Assembly (NCBI GenBank): GCA_964304625.1
Contig: OZ199839.1
Span: forward strand, 1,674,001-1,738,000
Source of the DNA: Kudoa neothunni
Taxonomy: Eukaryota > Cnidaria
Direction: 5' to 3'
Length of the DNA stretch: 64,000 nucleotides
Under the pieces are notes generated by a model. That model saw nothing but the letters and a program-made list of their open reading frames with translations, made no database searches and was not told the DNA's origin. Both the position numbers and the translations under genes were made by a program. Shown piece after piece: positions 15,680 through 28,200 of the stretch (position 1 is the first letter of the stretch; each line of letters starts with the position of its first letter).

Positions 15680-15920
15680 TTGATATTACAAAAGTAATGC
15701 ACAACGACCGGATGCATCTAACGCGCACGCAACTATTTATATGAATTTACTATCTTTAGTCTGAGTTATTTACTCACCATAAAAATTAATTTTTGTTTAA
15801 ATTATTGTTTTTCAATTTTTTTCTATAGCAAAAATGCAATATGTTGACCTTAAAAAATTTACCTAAATCTGCTCCAAGTACAGTCACGTGTAATTGCGAT
15901 CTGTCCTTTTTGGAAGTATT

Positions 15921-18900
15921 ATGGATTGCTCGAATTCCTTAATGAATATTAAAAGTTATTATGACGCTATTGAAAATTTGAGGTCACTTGAAAAGTAGAT
16001 AAATGTTATTATTTGTCTTCATATTTCTTACAGAGAATGTCTACGTCAAACTGTGACCCAAGATTTTTTAATGTCTAAGTTAAAGGAAGCAATAAATGAA
16101 CTTAGTCAAACCAATCAGACGATATACCACTCAAGGAGTGTTTTTGAAGTAGTAAAATTTGTTAGCAATGAAGCAAACTACGAAAAATTGGAGCGGCTGT
16201 TATTGAAATGGATGCATCTACTACTGGCTGATCCAAAATTTCATCATATGGGCTTGCAATTTAGAGATGAATATGTAAAATTTTTAAATATTAGTTGAAA
16301 TAAATAGTTATATCGCTGAGCTATTTTAATTTAATTTTAGGGTGAATTTCTAGTGATAGGACTCAATTTGTTCAGTAGAACAAAAGCCTCAACAAATAAT
16401 GATTCTTCTAATGAAGAAAAAAAGTTTTATTACGATGTTGTTAGCTCATTGAAATTACTACTAAAAAAGTTGCCCTATGAGGCAGTAATTACGTATTTTA
16501 TGAAAAATCTAATTATAATTGTATCTAAGGCACGTAATCTGCTTGCGAATAATCTATTTAAACCTCTTTTGAAATCGTTGGCAAGGGAGGATTTTGGTGA
16601 GGATGAGCGTGATGTTGCGATGCATATTTTTGATATGTGTTTTAACAAGTTGATATTTTTTTATTATAAAAATCGATATAAAACCGCTTGTAATTTCAGA
16701 TCATTCTTTGAAAAATACAACCTATCGCAACCAACTATCACTTTCAACAATGAACTATTAGTTAAAATACTTGCTTTGGGTGAGGAATCCACTGAATCAT
16801 CCTTTATTTTCAGAAAATATTACCTACAAGCAATCATAGCATTGTTTATCAAGAATATTGAGTAATACCATAGATACAAAAAAATTTGCTATAATTCTCA
16901 CTTAAGTTTAATCACGCACAATAAAAGGTTTGAATATATCCTACCCTTGATCAGCTATTTTGTGGACGATTCTACTAATAGCATATATTTGAAAAGTAAG
17001 CTTTAGAAACTTATTTCAACAAATTTTTACCTCTGTTAGATAATTTCCCTGAACACTACGATTCTATAAAAAACTGGAATTATTTTGGCATCGTTTGTGA
17101 TCTGCTTACCACACATGAACTAGATTTTAAGGTAGCCAAGGTTTCTAATTTGAATTTTGTGTTACAATCTTACCATTAGAGCAATGAGTATAATGAGATG
17201 AATGTCTTTTTTGATCGACTTATCACCCATTGTTCCAAACTGTAATAGATTCTACTCTTATGAAAATCTATATAAAATATTAACAGACCGCTGGAACAAC
17301 AATTACGATGTTACCTTCTTATTGCAAAGTATAATTTGGCACCACGCGAATCCCAAGTTTTACTGTTTATAAAAACCTTTCTCTGTCATCACGTTAACAA
17401 TAACACACCAATACAAGTATTGCCAACCACATCTATGCATACTGATATCATCTGTAGTCGACAAACACAATAGAATTAGAGAGATGGTCGAAACTGTCGT
17501 CAACAATTAATCAGTTCTATAACAATAACACAAAGGTAGTTTACCTAATTATCAAAATTAAAATGTGTAATTTAGGCTACAATTAATTTTATTGATTTTA
17601 TTGTTTGTGAAATTGTTCCACATTGTATTGAGATTAATGAGAGAAATGAATTTGTTCGAATATTCCTTGAGACGTAAGTTGTTTTTTATATAAATTTCAA
17701 ATAATTACAGCCGACAAGAGTATCTAGGCAGTTTTTGTGCAAGCATTTGAATTTTTACCCGCTTTATATGGAAGATCAAATCAGGTGAGATTATTGTCTT
17801 TGTGTGACCAATTAACCAATTTTAGATTATAATCCTGCTAATAGCCAAATGTGTGTTGCTTTATTGTCTAAAAGCGTGGATAGTTTAAGCTACCGTGACC
17901 TATTAGCACACCAATATTTAACTATTGATTATGTCAATGAGATCAACCTCTGCATAGATTGGTTTCAAGATGTTTTGCTGAACAATGTTAAGATTGAAAA
18001 TGATACTGGCGAAAAAATTAATCAAATCCTACAGATTTTTAAGACATATATGAGCTATTATACGTATATTATTCAAATGGGGCTTAAATTACACATGCAA
18101 GAACACCAATTCACCAACAATGACCTTATTTCACAAATCTATTATCCTATTGTGAGAGATTTGAATAACAGTGAGGACGCCAATTATCACATCACGCTTC
18201 ATAAATTACAAACACTCCATTTGATAAATATTAATGATGCGTCTTCTAACAACGATACAGAACTTTCTGTTTTCGTATTGAATAATTTATTCAAACTGTG
18301 TCATTCGACTTTTATTGATTTCAAAGATGAAATAATTAAAAATAAATTTGTTGCAGATGTGATGGTGATTGTAAACTTTTATTGGAAACAAGATCTACAA
18401 TTATATCAACATAATACGACAAATGATATTGTTTGTAAACTTCTCCATCTACTTTACAACATATCACCATCTGCTACAACACAAAATATTATTGATACTA
18501 TAGTTAGGATTGATTTCTATCATAGCTCTTATTCTATGGAACAATTATTAAAATTTATGCATAAAATTTTGGGTAGTAAAATGGAATATGAGCATTTAAA
18601 AAATTATGTCGTTGACAACTCGGAGTTGATTAATGCTGCTCAATCTGAATCTTATGATTGCGTGTTATCGATAATTCGAGTAAATATGCATATTCATAAA
18701 TTTATTTTAATTTTATTCAAATTATAAGACCATCGTTGAAACAAGACATTTAAACGCGGTTTCCGCAAGACATAAAGTCACTATAATCAATCTTCTATTG
18801 TCAATGTTGGCGTCATCGACACATCACGGCAATGCAAAAGTATGCTGGCCACGTGACTTTATTTGATCCTTAATATTTTAATATTTAGGGAGATATGAGC

Positions 18901-20806
18901 TCAATTCTACATTTAATAGTAAAAACAACTCAATATACAGAATGTAAAGACGGATTTGTAGAACTGATTTTTAAAAAGTTCGTACTAATTAATGTCGAGC
19001 GTTTAAATGAGATAATACTTCATTATTTCTATCAGCTGTTTATATATTACAAACACAATGTTGTTAAATCAATAACTGCACTTTGGGGTGATAATCTATC
19101 CCTAGAAAAAAATAATAGCGCCGCCATATCACCTATTCACATTCAGTTATTGTTTTGTGTGGTGATGAAATTGTGTAAGCAAGGAGTTAGAGTGGATGAA
19201 AACTTCTTAGATAATTTTTATAAACTTCAAATTTCATTATATCCAATTTTATCGGAGGAAACAAGATTCCCTCCCATATTTTTAAAATATATAAAGTTTT
19301 TTGTGGAAATCGCAACCGAAAATAGAATCCCTCTGAAAACTAATTTGTCACAGAAGATGAATATGATTAATTTGACGGTGGAGAATTTCGCGAAGAAAAT
19401 TGATAATAACTCATTACAAAATATTGTCTTATTGCTGGTAAGTTATTCGGATTAAGTGCATTTATATATTCGAAAGTAGAAGTGCTATAAGATCTGCGCT
19501 AAAATAGAACATTTTTCGCTTACTTTTCTAACTCCTGAGAGTAAGCAGATCTAAAATTTTATAAAAAAAGTTGTTTGGATTATTACAACTGACTTTAGAA
19601 TTAAAATTTCGTGATTCGACTGATCCTTATTATGATAAGATGGCAGATTTGTTAGAGATCGTAAATCAAGCGCATTTAAATTACGAAGAGGAAAATTTTT
19701 ATCGACAAAAATTCGAGAATTTTTTTAAGAATTTGATATTTTTGGCCTTTGATCCCAACGCTATTTTACTCAAATTGTTACATTCAGATAATGTATGGAA
19801 CGTTTATTATGTTTTTAAAATTATTTTAATTAAATACTTAGAATAATTATCATCTGATCTACTTTGTTTCTTACGTCATACTTAAATACTCCAAAAAAAT
19901 AGACAAAGACTATCATAAAACTTTTTTGGATGTATATTTAATTGTATGAGTGTTATTTTTTATTTATCAGTAGCTACTTTCATACACTCTGACGTCTTCA
20001 AAAAATATACAACTATCAAAATGGAGTGCGATGACAAAATGCTTGTTTATTAATTTTTTGGTGCGAAAAATAGATGTAATACAATTATTTTTCGATTTTT
20101 GAGTTCACTCATTTTAGATTTCTTCCTCAAGCTGTGGGTTATTAATTTCAAAATTAGCTAATTTTATCGCATCGTTAGATAGTCCTGATATATTGCTGTA
20201 CTATTTTACAATGGTAGGCTCCAAACTTCTCATTTACTATCATATCTAGGCTTTGCTATAGTACTTTTGCTGTAATAACCCAAAAATATTCATTGAAGTT
20301 AAACTCTTTTTCCAATGAAATATTTCGTGTGTGGAAAAGTAAAAATTTCAATAAAATTCAAAATTTTTGTATCTGTTTTATATTCAGCTGGTCACATGAT
20401 CGCGCTACATCATCCTCGCTTTATCGATCGTTTCCTCGTGCTCAATAAACACGTTGTTAATCTTGATTGTGTTAAATCGGTATTATTCGTTCTGTGTTTA
20501 AATAAATAATTTTTTGGTTGTTTTAGATTCCTCACTTTTATATAAGAGCACTTGTACAATTGCTACATGCAAATAATGTTTCACATGAAATACAAGTATT
20601 TTCTCTGAATGTTAGCATTCAAAAAATTTTGCATTACATGGTATTTAATGTAGGAAGATTATCTTCTGTCTAATTGTGAGATTGTGGCGCTTCTGAATGA
20701 GGATCAACTATCGTTTGTAAACAATAGTCTTGTCGTTGCCGAACAAATTATATGGAAACGACTTTATCAAAGTTATTGCGAAAATTTGAAATTCAAAGGA
20801 AACTAA
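15921..20806 (+). CDS. Large alpha-helical multi-exon protein, possibly URB1/Npa1-like
   Basis: The start is MDCSNSLMNIKSYYDAIENL; its donor at about 15995 joins in frame to ECLRQTVTQDFLMSKLKEAI. Long exons follow: 16053-16298, 16353-16865, 17849-18727, 18895-19455 and 19571-19846. Shorter exons lie between and after these, including one ending VSHEIQ whose 58-base intron (20596-20653) leads to EDYLLSNCEIVALLNEDQL and a stop at 20804-20806. The product is well over 1,100 residues and almost entirely leucine/isoleucine-rich helix, with no enzymatic motif, transmembrane segment or signal peptide. This is how HEAT/ARM-like scaffolds look. The N-terminal layout (KLERLLLKWMHLLL, then a NLLANNLFKPLL segment) loosely recalls nucleolar pre-ribosome factor URB1/Npa1, but I cannot establish that. 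That a real gene is present is very likely; its name is a guess. Confidence 0.6.
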
Positions 20807-22559
20807 TTAGTTGTATAACTTGTATGTTGATTTAAGTTCTGTTCGAAATTTTTTGGATGCATTCGCTGTACAGTTAATCATACTTATTGAGCAGTTTTAT
20901 TGATTGAAATTTTTTTGTTGATTCTATGCTAGTCTAATTTAATTATGTCACTTAAGTCTAGAGCTCGAATTTTTAATCCTACATGCATTTTTTTATAACT
21001 TACAAATACAATTAATTTTTCTAGAATCTATCACAATTGCATTCAGTACGTCCTTATCCAAAACTTAGTTTGAAAATGCATGTTTCTTTTATTGTTCGAG
21101 TAATTTATACTAATAATTTTAACCTTCCAAGTAACTAAAAAATTTACACCAAAGTAGAATTGAACCGCAAAAATACCCCAATATGTTTAAAAAACTGATT
21201 CGTATGAGTTATTGTGACATGATTATTTTCTAACAATCAAAAGCATACAATAGAATAACTAAATGAACAAATAATCTTTATAAATATGAAATTTTATTAT
21301 TGCACTAAAAATTATTGTGCGAAATGTGCGATACATTAAAGACTGCAAACATCCTCCATCAATTATGAAATAACAATATGAAAAATGAAAATATTATATA
21401 ACGTATAATTAATACAATATTTTGAGTTCTGCAATTTCATAGTCTATAAACTAAACTAACTAATAAAATTACGCGAATTTCTTCATTTCCATGTTTCATA
21501 TAAAACCACATTCTTTTTACTATTTTTCAACTTAATTTTAAAAAATGTTAACCTTAAATAAAAAAAACGACATATTTATTACGGTAAGAAATTTAGCTAC
21601 AAATCGGTTTTCACAAGAAATAGGATATATCATAGGACATCCCGATTGGGAAGACAGTTACTGTAGGTCCGAGGTTCATAATTTCGGTCAAAGAAAAAAT
21701 CTTTCCGGCCGTGCATGCTTTGCACCTAATGTACTCATTCTACATAATTGGAATTTGTCTTAAAAATATATGATGTGTTATTCGTGCACAATCTAAGCTG
21801 AAATACGTCCGATAAACAAATAGTTATTTGATGAATTTTACTGAAAATTAATTTACGATTTCAATCTGTTATTCTCTTTTTATTATTTTATAAAGTGAAA
21901 ATGATAATATATTCCTTTTTCATTCATAAATACATTATTTAATCAAAATCTTTTATATATCGACTTTAAAAATGGTAAAATATTTACATTTTAATGAAGA
22001 AAATTAACATCTTATATAAAGTTATAAAAGGGGGGTTGGATTTAAAAATTTTTTATTTATTTTTTTAACAAATTATAAGGCAAGTATGGATCAAACTTTA
22101 ATTAGAGTCAAGACTTTATTTTTTATTTTTTTTTGCTGAATTACTTATGAGTTTTATATTTCACGTTAGAATCAATCTGAATTCAAAAATTATATATACT
22201 AAAATTTACATTAAAGATCGGGCCATATGGTTATTTTCTTTATTTGATTTTAAAACTTATTATCAAAACAAATAAACTACAAGAACCCAAATTTCGTGCA
22301 AGGGCTTCTATTCAAAGTTGATCTTTTGCACTAAAATACCAATATATCGAGTTCATTCACAAATCATGATTTATGTATAGCTTTAGCTGATAAAGAGCCT
22401 AATTTTGAGCTAATTATTGTCCAAAAATAACAGTGAAAAAGACAAAACATTTAATTTATTATCAGTTGTATTTATTTTATTTCCATTTGTTTTCTTGTTA
22501 AAGTAGACGGTTCTTTTCGTTTTAATGTAATTTCATTAGAAAGTTTATTTCCGTTTAAA
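20807..22559. other. AT-rich spacer
   Basis: No recognisable gene. An open frame of 72 codons at 21545-21763 (plus) has no motif that I know and is not supported by neighbours. The remainder is A/T-rich non-coding sequence. Confidence 0.4.
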
Positions 22560-23220
22560 GATAAATATATTTTTAATTTTTTTGAGAAGGCGCGCAGAGT
22601 TGTCCTCGTAAATGGTAAGGTGTACGGAAACTAAAATGAATCGGGAAGCGCTACTTTATATTATTGTTTCTACGCGGACCATCAATAATGATTATTGAGC
22701 CTCTTTTATTTCTTCCTTCAATATTTGCAAGAAATATTTGCGACGATCAATAATCCACATAATCTACAAAACATTCGAATATTTGTTTTCATTTCTCTTT
22801 CTACAAATTCCACCAAAAAGCCACTATTCTTTTAAAACGCTATCTAGGCTATACTTACTCTTTACGGTGATTGTTTCATCCATCTCAACAATTTTTCATG
22901 GGCTTCTTTTTTATTTTAAAGATTACGATCAAAGTGGAGGGCACAATTCTTAAAAAGTGATTTCAGTCTATAATCGAGTGATCTGCGTATTCAAAATCTT
23001 CGAAAATGATTCTTAACAAATAATTTCCTGCCCGAAAATGCATAAAAAGCAATATCATGGAAAGCGACATCTTTGAATTGAAAAAAAAATCGAGCCCTTA
23101 TGGATATTTTAGTGTTGCAGCCAATTTGTCCACACCTCCAAATTAATTGGTCAATTATAGCATATTCAACCATTCTCATCATGTTTATAGAAATGGAGCA
23201 AACTCTGCAACTTTCAATTA
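22560..23220 (-). mobile_element. Merlin-type (IS1016/ISXO2-like) transposase relic
   Basis: Minus-strand frames read MVEYAIIDQLIWRCG and, after decayed sequence, IVEMDETITVKSKYSLDSVL, then a broken QWLFGGI-like stretch (WLFGGICRKRNE) and IIDRRKYFLQILK. The order VEIDE, then QWVFGGI, then a DR..TLLPII tail is the DDE_Tnp_IS1595 (ISXO2-like) pattern used by animal Merlin transposons. The DE after VEM would hold the first catalytic aspartate. Several frame changes and stops separate the blocks, so the gene is dead. The 22567-22654 segment beyond its 3' end recurs elsewhere in the window (see the repeat at 52098). I did not find a convincing matching left end. Confidence 0.55.
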
Positions 23221-23660
23221 ATTTTTGTTAACACAAAAAATTTAAATGGTTATCATAATTAGTCAAGAAAGAAACGAACGATAGTGGCTTTATTTTAGCG
23301 GCTTAATATTCGGTAATCGCTTGATCCGTTTAAAACACATGTTGGAACACATGGGGGTTATCGTTCAGAATTTTTACCACCTATGTAATAAAGTATTATC
23401 TACTTTTTTAAAGCTCATATTTTCGCAACAGTTATAACTACGAGATGTTAACTTAAGCTTAAAGTAAGCTTGTGACAAATTTCTTCTATTAAAACTCACG
23501 TTGGATGTCTTCATCTGCTTCTATAATTTTATTGTTTATTTTAAGATGATATGATTGAAATATTAAACCTGAATCAACTATTAATCATCTATATGCAAAT
23601 AAACATATCATTTTTAAATCAATGTTTGATTGAGTATTTAACACAATTTATGAAATTTAA

Positions 23661-24741
23661 AAATGGTTAAAGTTCAGTTCCTCCCCCTTCGGCGACCTCC
23701 GGTTACCCACCATCGGTACTAATGGAGGTTCCGGCTGTTTAAAGTTTCCGAAGTGCGCTTCCTGCAATCTTCAATTATGAAAATTTAGATAACCTAAATT
23801 TTGAAGACTTAAGCTACTTCAAGGATCATCCTGAAAATTTAATTATTTTTTTCCGGCAACTTGACTTGCTACCAACATCAATAGTTTGTTCCTGTGGAGG
23901 TCCAATGAAACTTTCTCTGAGAAACAATTAAACATATTTATATTTTTTAGATTTTATTTTATTGTAAAAATCTATATAAATATGTCTTTTTCCAATCGTC
24001 AATGAATAAATATCTTTAGTAAATTGCGCATTGTTAAGTTTATTTTAATTAGTGGGAAGTGTTAACCTATTATTTTTTAGAATGATTATACGTATATATT
24101 TATCAAATAATTAAAGTTTTTGTATAAAATAACAAAATCTTCGGAAAATTAAGTTAAAGGGGACTATTTTACATTAACATAGTCTCATTAGGATACAATT
24201 AAAAAAGAAATGGCGTGATATGTGATTTTTATCCATCTAAAAACTATTAAAATTATATTAAGATACAAATATCATGAGTCGACACATTGTTTTAGTTGAT
24301 TCATTTTTTAAAAAAGGACGTATTGTGAAATATAAAACATATACTATTTATCTTTAAAATGTGATCTTATTTTAGATTTTATACCGTTATCTATCATTTG
24401 TTTTAAAAAATAACAAATAAAATCCATAATTAATCAATAATATCTGATACCATCCAAATATTCGTTTATTTATAATTCTCAAATTTAATGATAAAAACAT
24501 TTGTTAACTTATATCACATTATACTGTTATGCACATAAATTGACACCTTATTTTATAATTTTTTAACATTTAAAATAATACATATTATATTTTCTTAATT
24601 GATATGTATGCTGAATTACGTCTAACTAAAGTGAACTAGATTTTATTGGGGTCATATGTTATGAAACGTGACCCGATTAGTACCGATGGCGGGTAAACCG
24701 GCGGACGCCGAGGGGGGGATAACTGAACTTCAACCATTAAA
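23661..24741. mobile_element. Non-coding element with ~65-base terminal inverted repeats
   Basis: The two ends, 23661-23723 and 24676-24741, are inverted copies of each other over about 65 bases with scattered mismatches. They share blocks such as AAGTTCAGTT, a C-rich run, CGGCG and CCATCGGTACTAAT. The ends are GC-rich islands in AT-rich DNA. The 950-base interior has no coding potential that I can see. The outermost bases include TTAA on the left and TTGA (minus-strand reading) on the right, so a piggyBac-related MITE is possible, but the superfamily is not settled. Confidence 0.7.
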
Positions 24742-25253
24742 AATTGTATAATCTATATAAGAATTAAAAAACGTGTTATACTATAAAAAAGAGATCGTTT
24801 TCTATTTTGTCTGATCTTGTTTACTTGTTATTTCAAAAAAAGACGAATCTGACTCAATAACAGTTTATTGAAGTTTCCTCATATGAGCAATCGTCCATCA
24901 AAACCATATAAAACATTCGAATCATTTTTAAAAGATGATGCCGACTTTGCGTCATTATCCATAATCAAGGATAGCGTAGCTTCATTGCGCAAATCTCGTT
25001 TTTGAGATTTCCATTACGGATACACTTGGTGTTATTATTGTAAGTTTCCGTCGTCCAAATTATGGTATTTTGGTCGTATTGGAAGCTACAAAAATGTTTT
25101 CCTAGTTGGAATGGTGCATCATTAAAGTTGGGATAATTTTGAAACTTGTCTTAATATTATGTAGCAAAAGTGTATTTCGTTTCAGCGGAGGTCAAAATAG
25201 ATCTTTGAGCACTTCTAGAATTGTTTTTAATGAAACTTCAAGTGAAATTCCTA
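24742..25253. other. Upstream region of the presequence protease gene
   Basis: This holds AT-rich sequence and possible 5' exons. An open frame from 25106 could encode a hydrophobic leader-like segment, but it is not in frame with the first homologous exon without an intron. No clear promoter motif is visible. Confidence 0.35.
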
Positions 25254-28200
25254 ATGTATTATCAACTAGTTTATTTATACCTAGAAGAAAAAACTTACAC
25301 CATTGGTAGTAATATCGAGGGTTATAAGTTGGAAAAAGTATATAATGATTTTATTAATAGTTATATAATGCAACTTTATTAAAAAATAGATTACACCAGT
25401 GAAAGAACTTAATTTAGTAGCTTACGAGCTACAACATGAGAAAAGTAGAGCTTGCCATCTTCACATTGCTGCCGACGATCCTAATAATGCCTTTAGGTTC
25501 TCATTCTAAAAAAATTGGAGTTTTTATTAAAAAAATTGTGTAGTGTCTCTTTAAAACTCCAGTCAAAAATGACACTGGTGTTTCTCATATCTTGGAGCAT
25601 TTGGTTTTGTGTGGGTCGAAGAAGTATCCTGTTCACGATCCATTTTTCAAGATGTCGCTTCGGTCTGTGTCTACCTTTATGAATGCAATGACATGTGAGT
25701 TTGCACTAAATATGAATTAATGAAGAAGCCATTTATTTTATTATTTTATAGTTCCTGACCACACCACGTATCCGTTTTCCTCGGTTAACAAGAAAGACTT
25801 TAATAACTTGTTGTCTGTTTATATGGATTGTATTTTCAATCCATGCCTTCGCCGAAGTGATTTTTTGTAAGTACAGCAAATTAAAAATTTACTTCTTTGA
25901 AAGAGCAACCTTTTGACGTATTATTAGACAAGAGGCATGGCGGATTGAGCACCAAATTGCTGATGATAGTAATTCTCCTTTGGTCTTTAAAGGGGGTAGT
26001 ATTCAACGAAATGAAAGGGGTGTTGGTATGGTGACATTTGTTTTTAAATAATGGCAATCTAATAATAAATTATTCATAGAATTCTCAAAGTTCTGTCAGG
26101 ATTTGGAATACACAAAGCATCTGTTACAAAGACCTATTCGTCTAATTATGGGGGGAATCCATTAAATATTATTGATCTCACCGTATCTTATTTAACTTTT
26201 TTACAAGTCTACGGCTGAATTTTCGATAATAGTATGAGGAATTGGTTGCGTTTCATCGAAAATTTTATCACCCGTCAAATTCACTGTATTTGGTCATTTT
26301 GCGGAATTTTTAAATAGGCAATAAAAATTCCTAATTGCAATAGATTTATCACTTATGGAAATATTGTGATGGAAGACACCTTGAATCTCTTAACAAAATG
26401 CTCATAGAGTTGGTTGACCAAACTACCCCAAACAAAACTGTCATAGTATTGCCTACGGAACCCTCTTGGAATGCACCTGTATAGTTATTTTGCGTTGGTT
26501 TTGTATGCTGAATTCTAGTTGTTTAGCGTCGAGCCGAAGTCACAATACCTTATGATCCCTCTTCTTCCAGCTGACAGACAGTCGATTTTTTTGTTGGGAT
26601 TTAAAATGAACCCGTATTTACAATATGTTATACATTTTCGAATTCCCCGATTTACGTTTATGGTAGGGAGAATTATAATCGTGATATTTTTGTGATGTCA
26701 GTGCTATCACAGCTGTTACTGATTGGACCGAATTCTGCTTTTCACAAATTTCTACTCACTAAAAATCTCGGCTCTGACTATTGCGATCATGTTGGGTAGG
26801 TTTTGTCACGTTTCATTTTTTCGTTCGCAATTATCTACATCCGATTCAGACTCAGCGCTTACACCAAAGATCCAACGTTTTCTGTGGGACTGAAAGGGGT
26901 AAAAGATACCGATGTGCCCGAGATTGAAAATGTTATTTTGTCTACTCTTGAACACGTTAAAAAGTAATTTGAATAACACCAACCATAATTAATTATTATA
27001 TGATTGTAATTAAAATCAATATTCAACAGTAATGGTTTTACCGAAAATCATATTCTTGGAGTTATGAAAGAAACCGAACTTTCTATCAAACATATCGTTT
27101 CCAATTCCGGAATCAACTATGCTACTGTAAATGGTCAATTTTTATACCTTTCCTATCCCGGTCCCTCATTACTTGTCGTTTCGTCATATATGGGAGTTCA
27201 AGATGAATTTTTTAATATTTACTTAAACATATAAAAGTATTATCCAACTATTTCATAATTACTTGTAGTTTAAATATATTTTTAAGTTAGCTACTTACCA
27301 ACGTTAATCCAAAAGATTTTTATTGTATATATTTAAAAATATAATGTGAGGAAAATAACTATGTTGCTCTTTAAAATTCTTTTAGTGTAAAAATTATTAA
27401 TAATTTAATCCACTTATTTTTGTTATAACATGCTCGATAAATTAATTTTTCAATCTATAAAGTGTTCGCTGGCAACAGATTAAACTAATTTATTTTTAAT
27501 CCAATCGATTAGTGAATAATTATTTTTTTTGATAAATTTTAAAGTTTAATATTTTCCTTGTATGTATAAATCAATATTCGGTTTATTGATGTAATTAATA
27601 ATTTGACTGATTTTAAGATTTTTTTCTCGCCTTTAAAAATTTTGGGTTTCGACAATGTTATACCTAAAAGTTAATTTTCATTTTTTTTATTTCATAAAAT
27701 AGTTGTCATTAGATGAAGAATTATTAATTTAATTGATAACTTTTATAAATTAATAACACTAAACAATATTTTTTGTTAACTATTATTTGATTATAAATTT
27801 CGCGTCATTTTCTTAGTGATAATACAGGTATAGATATTCATAACTTAAAGCATCTAAATATATATATATATATATATATACATATTATTTTTCAACTATA
27901 AAATATAAAATTCATCTTATTATAATGTAGTCTCCATGTTATTTTATGTTATTTGGATTTTAATTTTACGTCTAATTGACTACTTAAGCATTTTTATGTA
28001 TACCTCAAAAATAAAACATATTTTAGTTCTTAGAAGTTATTCTAATTATAAATTCTCTTTTGAAATGGAGTCTTATAGTTTTTAAATTAGCGATAAGGCA
28101 ATAATATTTCTTCTAGAAGGGATTAATTTGATAAATATCAGTTAAATTAATATTATTGGGTTTATTATAGTTAAGAAACTTATGATCAAAACAATTTTTT

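Noticed and set aside
20641-20653. An apparent 13-base intron (GT...AG) that would join two coding segments in frame
   Set aside because: An ordinary 58-base intron, donor at 20596 and the same acceptor, also joins VSHEIQ to EDYLLSNC in phase and fits the intron sizes seen elsewhere.
21545-21763. Open frame of 72 codons as a small gene
   Set aside because: No motif, no neighbouring exons and no clear conservation signal; length is compatible with chance.
26320-26400. Choosing one continuous frame through this protease exon
   Set aside because: Both ITYGN and [10 protein letters not shown] look homologous but lie in different frames, so I report a frame conflict rather than force one reading.
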